From Coprococcus_C hominis (GTDB lineage Bacteria; Bacillota; Clostridia; Lachnospirales; Lachnospiraceae), in the NCBI RefSeq assembly GCF_020687505.1, contig NZ_JAJEQT010000001.1: a DNA stretch of 64,000 bases; one strand, written 5' to 3'. Shown piece after piece: positions 60,297 to 64,000 of this stretch. Both the position numbers and the translations under genes were made by a program. The stretch's first letter is position 1, and every line of letters begins with the position of its first letter. A model generated the notes under the pieces. That model made no database searches. It was not told the origin of the DNA and worked only from the letters and a program-made list of their open reading frames with translations.

Positions 60297-60363
60297 TTAC
60301 AAAATCAGAAGCATTTCAATTAGTTCACCATGTCACTTTTATTTTGTGTTATACTGTTTTATA
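60297..60363. repeat. Copy B of the 67-68 bp interspersed repeat
   Basis: It matches 2265-2332 except for one T for C and one missing A. It lies between the DUF6061 relic and the promoter region of the next gene. Its conservation is higher than that of the coding relic beside it. Confidence 0.85.
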
Positions 60364-60381
60364 TAATTTTTTTGGTCTCCG

Positions 60382-60421
60382 CAACCTCAAGCAAAGATGC
60401 TTGCGTGCACATTGGAGGTTG
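60382..60421 (+). promoter_or_regulatory. Nested hairpin in the leader of the next gene
   Basis: CAACCTC at 60382-60388 and GAGGTTG at 60415-60421 enclose AAGCA/TGCTT at 60389-60402. It has no T-run. A leader structure of the following mRNA is possible; no riboswitch class is recognised. Confidence 0.35.
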
Positions 60422-60459
60422 AAGAGTCAGAAATTTTAAAATACGAGGAGAAAATATAG

Positions 60460-61203
60460 ATGAATGAAGAAAAAGTAAAAAAATATTCAAAGGATGGAAT
60501 GATTTGTTGTGGGATTATTACAATTATAAGCATTGTAGGATTTATTTTCATAACAATATTTGATCGCAACATTTCAGATATTGCTGTGTTTGGTGGACTC
60601 TTTGTATTATTAATTATTACATGTGTATTTGGATTCGTGAAATTTTATAAACAATTTAATAATCCGAATAATAAAAAAGTTAATAACAATGCAAAAACTT
60701 ATAGAGGTTATTTGTACAATTCAGAATGGAATTGGGATATTGCAGAGGCAAATTATCGCATACAGTATAATAAAAAAGATACAGATTTGAATGAAAAAGA
60801 TGAGGAGATAATATGGAAATATTGTTGCACTGAAATTGCTTTTTATCTTGCTTGGCTTGTAGAAAATGAATTTTTAACTTTAGATCCAGTCATAAATGAA
60901 ACCATAGAAAAGGTTAAAAAAAGACAAACAATGCTAGATGATTTATTTGAATGTATTGATTTGAAACTATCAGAAGAGGATGTTAGTGATAAAATATTGC
61001 CATTTATAGACTACTGTTTAAATGATGGATTTGAAAGTATTGATAATTTTTATAATAAAGTGTCGCAAAAATATGCGAATGTTTTTACAGACAAGTATGG
61101 TGAAAGAGATAGTAGAAGATGCGGCTTTACATTTAAATGGGATGATTATGATGAATTTAAGAAACTTTTAGATAAAGAATATAAAGATTATTTAAGTGTA
61201 TAA
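60460..61203 (+). CDS. Membrane-anchored protein of unknown function
   Basis: The product has 247 residues. Two TM helices lie at about 14-32 and 40-62; the rest is an acidic, Asn/Lys-rich soluble domain. The segment EWNWDIAEANYR ... EIAFYLAWLVENEFL recalls the pattern of DUF7832-like proteins (a W motif, then FLAWLxxN), but this is a weak likeness. AT-rich codons (AAA, AAT, TTA) set it apart from core genes and fit recent transfer. ACGAGGAGAAAATATAG precedes the ATG. Confidence 0.55.
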   Translation: MNEEKVKKYSKDGMICCGIITIISIVGFIFITIFDRNISDIAVFGGLFVLLIITCVFGFVKFYKQFNNPNNKKVNNNAKTYRGYLYNSEWNWDIAEANYRIQYNKKDTDLNEKDEEIIWKYCCTEIAFYLAWLVENEFLTLDPVINETIEKVKKRQTMLDDLFECIDLKLSEEDVSDKILPFIDYCLNDGFESIDNFYNKVSQKYANVFTDKYGERDSRRCGFTFKWDDYDEFKKLLDKEYKDYLSV

Positions 61204-61299
61204 CCAGTATTATGAGCAAATTGTAATTCGGAAACTTGATAAATCGTAATTTGTAAATTTGATTGATTTTATATACAAAGTATTGGAGAGAAATAATAT

Positions 61300-61716
61300 A
61301 TGTTAGATTTAAAAATCAAATACAACGAACTAACAGCAGAGCAATTTATTGAATTATGGGAAACAGTATGGGGAGATGGACCATCTCTTGAGCAAACAAG
61401 ACTAGCAATGAAACATACCATATTTAGGGTTTCTATATGGGACGGAGATTGCATTGTTGCTATGGCAAGAATGAATGGTGATATGGGACTTAATTATTAT
61501 ATTAAAGATGTTGTTGTCAGACCTGAATATCAGGGAAAAGGTATTGGAAGAATATTAATAGATGAATTAAGAAGGTTTATAAATAACAATGGAGTAAAAG
61601 GAACAGATATTTTTGTGGAGCTATGTGCGGTTCCAGATAAGATACCTTTTTATGAAAAATTTGGATTTGAAGCAAATGAGGCACAAAGATTAAAAATTTT
61701 TCATCATGTCGAGTAA
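61300..61716 (+). CDS. GNAT family N-acetyltransferase
   Basis: The product has 138 residues, a single GNAT domain. The acetyl-CoA loop is VVRPEYQGKGIGRILIDELR, and the end VPDKIPFYEKFGFEANEAQR is the usual C-terminal part. VSIWDGDCIVAMARMNGDMG is strand beta4-5 context. The substrate is unknown. GGAGAGAAATAATAT precedes the ATG. It stands alone in AT-rich DNA. Confidence 0.9.
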   Translation: MLDLKIKYNELTAEQFIELWETVWGDGPSLEQTRLAMKHTIFRVSIWDGDCIVAMARMNGDMGLNYYIKDVVVRPEYQGKGIGRILIDELRRFINNNGVKGTDIFVELCAVPDKIPFYEKFGFEANEAQRLKIFHHVE

Positions 61717-61748
61717 TATTAAAATTCCAGTTTGAAGGAGGATAATAT

Positions 61749-62375
61749 ATGAAGTATCTATATTTGCATGGACTAGGACAAAATCCAGACAGTTGGAATA
61801 GGACAATAAAAGAAACGAAAGTATCGGAAAGTAGTGTCGGTCTGAGTTTATCAGAGATGTTAGAAGGGAAATCTGCTACATATAAGGAGTTATATTCATC
61901 ATTCTCAGGAGAATGCGACAAGGAGAACGAAGAAATTGTCTTATGTGGGCTTTCTCTGGGAGCTGTTTTGGCACTTAATTATGCGATAGACCACCCGGAT
62001 AAAGTAAAGGCGCTCGTATTAATTGCAGCACAATATAAAATGCCAAAAAAATTATTGGAAGTTCAGAATATGTTGTTTCACCTTATGCCGAATTCGGCAT
62101 TCAATAAAATGGGCTTCAAAAAAGCAGATGTTATCAGCCTATGCGGCACGATGGCTGAATTAGATTTCAGTGACTCGCTGCATAAGGTGTCTTGTCCTGT
62201 ATTGATCGTTTGTGGAGAGAAGGACAAGGCAAACAAAAAAACTTCAAAAGAACTTTGCCATTATTTGAACAATTCTTACTTCCATGAACTTATGAAAACA
62301 GGTCATGAAGCAAATATAGAAGCTCCGGAAGAGTTGGCAATCGTGTTGCAGAGATTTTATGATAGTATCAGATAA
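61749..62375 (+). CDS. Alpha/beta hydrolase
   Basis: The product has 208 residues. The oxyanion segment LYLHGLGQNPDSW opens the protein. The nucleophile is in LCGLSLGAVLALNYAIDHP (Ser about 79), the acid in LIVCGEKDKANKKTSK and the catalytic His in MKTGHEANIEAPEELA (about 193). The substrate is unknown; small esters or lactones are usual. GAAGGAGGATAATAT precedes the ATG. A possible scrap of a sister gene lies at 53718. Confidence 0.9.
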   Translation: MKYLYLHGLGQNPDSWNRTIKETKVSESSVGLSLSEMLEGKSATYKELYSSFSGECDKENEEIVLCGLSLGAVLALNYAIDHPDKVKALVLIAAQYKMPKKLLEVQNMLFHLMPNSAFNKMGFKKADVISLCGTMAELDFSDSLHKVSCPVLIVCGEKDKANKKTSKELCHYLNNSYFHELMKTGHEANIEAPEELAIVLQRFYDSIR

Positions 62376-62535
62376 TTGCTTATACTGACTGCAGAAATGA
62401 TAATGGAATAAGAAACACAGTGCAAATATCACTGGACAGATTTGTCTGATAGCAAAAATACGGCATTTTCTCGTTTTATGTCGTGTTATATATTTGTTCA
62501 TTAAGTTAGTCTGTTGATGAAAGGAGGAAATTTTC

Positions 62536-63051
62536 ATGGACCTAAAAAAGATAGGAAGTTTTTTGAAAGAACTTCGGAAAGAGAAAGGAATTACACAAGA
62601 AGAACTTGCTGAAATGCTATATGTATCTGGAAGAACCGTATCACGTTGGGAAACAGGAACTAATATGCCGGATATTAGTTTATTAGTTGACATTGCGGAA
62701 ATTTTTGATGTAAGTATTCCTGAAATCATCAATGGAGAGAGGAAAAACGAGATTATGGAAAAAGAAGTTAAAGAAACCGTATTAAATCTAACTGATTATT
62801 CAGAAGCGATGAATCAGAAAATAAAAGGAAGGTTATTGGTACTTACAATTATTGCGATAATAGGAATGATTGCGTTTTTGATTATTGAAATTACAGGACT
62901 GGATACACCTGGAAGTGTCTATGAAAGAGTTGCAGGTGCAGGTCTTGGGTTAGATTGTGGTATTCTAATAGTCCTTGCATTGTATCTTTCTGGGATTTTA
63001 GGTAAAATTAAAGCTAAGCGAGGGATGAGAAGAAGCTCTAATCAAAAATAA
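62536..63051 (+). CDS. XRE-family regulator with membrane segments
   Basis: The product has 171 residues. The helix-turn-helix spans residues 6-62 (LKELRKEKGITQEELAEMLY, VSGRTVSRWETGTNMP), followed by a linker and two TMs at about 100-118 and 135-156, with a basic end. It belongs to the type where a DNA-binding head is tied to the membrane. Its target is not evident; self-control and control of nearby cargo are possible. AAAGGAGGAAATTTTC precedes the ATG. Confidence 0.8.
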   Translation: MDLKKIGSFLKELRKEKGITQEELAEMLYVSGRTVSRWETGTNMPDISLLVDIAEIFDVSIPEIINGERKNEIMEKEVKETVLNLTDYSEAMNQKIKGRLLVLTIIAIIGMIAFLIIEITGLDTPGSVYERVAGAGLGLDCGILIVLALYLSGILGKIKAKRGMRRSSNQK

Positions 63052-63138
63052 TACAGCTTATTTTATAATTAAGTAATGAGAGTGGTAAATTTCTAAAGGA
63101 AAACGAGATATAGAAAACTATATAAGAATAATCAACAG

Positions 63139-63171
63139 GCAGGCGGTCTTATAGCGAGACTTCCTGCTTTT
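63139..63171 (+). terminator. Terminator-like hairpin
   Basis: GCAGG..GTCT and AGAC..CCTGC pair with a 2-by-2 internal mismatch, followed by TTTTATA. It lies 90 bases after the XRE gene. Confidence 0.65.
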
Positions 63172-63681
63172 ATATTGTATAAATATGATTTCTTTTGCTG
63201 TAGCAAATATTGATTAAAATATTAGTAATCATCAAAAATCCCCCCAATAACAAGTAGAGGTATAGCAAGGAATTGGGTGAAAATGACAAATAAGAAAAAA
63301 TCACCCAACAAAATGGAAGAAAGTACAAAAAATGATGGGGAAATTATCGAAATATGCAAAAAATCCCCAATGACAGACAAATATGTAAGGAATGATTTGG
63401 GGGAATATTTGAATTATCCGAAAATTCCCCAATATTGGAAACTGTGAAAATCCTGTGGCAAGATAAAGCTGTTAATAAGAAAGAATTCCCGGAAGAATGT
63501 GCTAGAGAACGTGAAATTATGGGGCAGGAATGCATAAAGTGGATAGAAGAAGTGTGGTAAAAATGTGGCAGAAGATGGATTAAAAAATGGGATAGAAAAG
63601 AATTTAACCTTGCACCTCCACCGAAAATAGTGTATAGTTTGCTTGTTTTTGAATACTAGAAAAGTATTGGAGGAATGGGAA
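63172..63681 (+). other. Degenerate region with gene fragments upstream of topA
   Basis: No intact gene is present. A 54-codon frame (63283-63447, MTNKKKSPNKMEESTKNDGE...) and an overlapping frame ending at 63560 (PILETVKILWQDKAVNKKEF, then PEECARERE and IMGQECIKWIEEVW) read like protein, but have no good ribosome binding site and no family that I recognise. CCCCAAT recurs at about 63243, 63366 and 63427, with its complement ATTGGGG-like between. This seems to be the right-hand debris of the accessory block. Confidence 0.4.
63610..63638 (+). promoter_or_regulatory. Promoter of topA
   Basis: TTGCAC at 63610-63615 and TATAGT at 63633-63638, 17 bases apart, 44 bases before the topA start. It shows that topA is transcribed on its own after the insertion. 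Confidence 0.65.
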
Positions 63682-64000
63682 ATGGCAAAAAATCTGGTAA
63701 TTGTCGAGTCACCGGCAAAGGCAAAGACAATTAAAAAATTCCTGGGTGCATCCTATGATGTTATCGCATCGAACGGACATGTACGGGATATGCCGAAAAG
63801 CCAGATGGGTATTGATATTGAACATGATTACGAACCGCATTACATCACAATTCGGGGGAAAGGTGAATTATTGGCGCAGCTTCGTAAGGCAGTCAAAAAA
63901 GCAGATAAGATCTATCTCGCGACTGACCCTGACCGTGAAGGAGAAGCAATCTCATATCATCTGATTGCAGCCCTGAAACTGGAAGGCAAAAATTATAAGA
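63682..64000 (+). CDS. topA: DNA topoisomerase I, N-terminal part
   Basis: The first 106 residues are in the window; the rest runs off the end. The Toprim domain is clear: NLVIVESPAKAKTIKKFLGA at the start with catalytic Glu 9, ASNGHVRDMPKSQMGIDIEH, and ATDPDREGEAISYHLIAALK with the metal-binding DxDxE acids. This enzyme relaxes negative supercoils. GGAGGAATGGGA precedes the ATG at 63682. In Firmicutes dprA is often its immediate neighbour. Confidence 0.95.
   Translation, partial: MAKNLVIVESPAKAKTIKKFLGASYDVIASNGHVRDMPKSQMGIDIEHDYEPHYITIRGKGELLAQLRKAVKKADKIYLATDPDREGEAISYHLIAALKLEGKNYK

Noticed and set aside
53556..63681. Prophage or integrative conjugative element
   Set aside because: No integrase, relaxase, capsid or type IV secretion gene is present; cargo genes are unrelated singles and fragments.
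1..64000. CRISPR array, tRNA or rRNA genes
   Set aside because: I saw no regularly spaced repeats and no tRNA arms or rRNA sequence. A covariance scan would be needed to be sure.

Overview
The window looks like a chromosomal segment of a spore-forming, anaerobic, low-to-moderate GC Firmicute, most probably a gut Lachnospiraceae (genus not decided). The support is gene content and order: gpr-spoIIP-lepA-hemW, a DUF2953-gerW sporulation pair, relQ, comM-dprA with topA nearby, an acc/fab cluster that uses FabK, a giant 2-hydroxyacyl-CoA dehydratase activase-like protein, ChW-repeat proteins, and strong AGGAGG ribosome binding sites throughout.

Layout. (1) Positions 1-6000 are an AT-rich accessory zone of small genes and wreckage: an anti-sigma-like membrane protein, a DUF3847 relic, a DUF3879-like protein with a decayed duplicate of its C-terminus, a DUF6061-like gene, a methyltransferase, the 3' end (domains V and VI) of a group II intron, an HTH membrane regulator, a tyrosine recombinase cut off before its catalytic domain, and a DinJ/RelE-type toxin-antitoxin pair with a palindromic operator. 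(2) 6170-9235 is a 1021-residue TPR protein with a degenerate J-domain. (3) 9355-15101 is a cobalamin-riboswitch operon: a lipoprotein form of the cobaltochelatase CbiK, a lipoprotein with two tandem beta-type domains, and a substrate-binding protein, permease and ATPase of a corrinoid/iron-chelate ABC importer. (4) 15165-20769 holds prfC, a large tubulin-like GTPase-fold protein, and a convergent MATE pump. (5) 20963-28970 holds an RNase H and the fatty-acid cluster accD-accA-fabH-fabK-fabD-fabG-fabF-fabZ. (6) 29032-31980 holds thiD, a thiE-HAD fusion, a DUF6472 protein and a shikimate-kinase-like protein. (7) 32039-33771 is a GH25 lysozyme with six ChW repeats, broken by a frameshift in repeat 3. 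(8) 33828-39035 is the conserved gpr-spoIIP-lepA-hemW block. (9) 39141-43367 (minus) is the 1408-residue activase-like protein. (10) 43527-50738 holds a LysM protein, a rhomboid-like membrane protein, two unknown proteins, the DUF2953-gerW pair, a 46-residue membrane peptide too short for usual ORF calling, an NrnA-like phosphoesterase, relQ and a flavin reductase. (11) 50879-53555 is comM-dprA. (12) 53556-63681 is a second AT-rich accessory block sitting between dprA and topA, genes that are commonly adjacent in Firmicutes. It holds gene fragments, a two-component system with an ABC exporter, small single-gene cargo and relics. topA begins at 63682 and runs off the window.

The two accessory zones are linked by sequence. 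A 67-68 bp noncoding stretch at 2265-2332 recurs at 60297-60363 with one substitution and one indel, next to an intact DUF6061-like gene at the first site and a deleted relic of it at the second.

The most biologically suggestive parts are the B12-riboswitch operon that places a cobalt chelatase outside the membrane beside a new type of beta-domain lipoprotein and an importer, the tubulin-like protein, and the thiE-HAD fusion. I see no CRISPR array, no rRNA or tRNA gene, no complete prophage and no intact transposase. All family names rest on reading the sequence; no database search was run.
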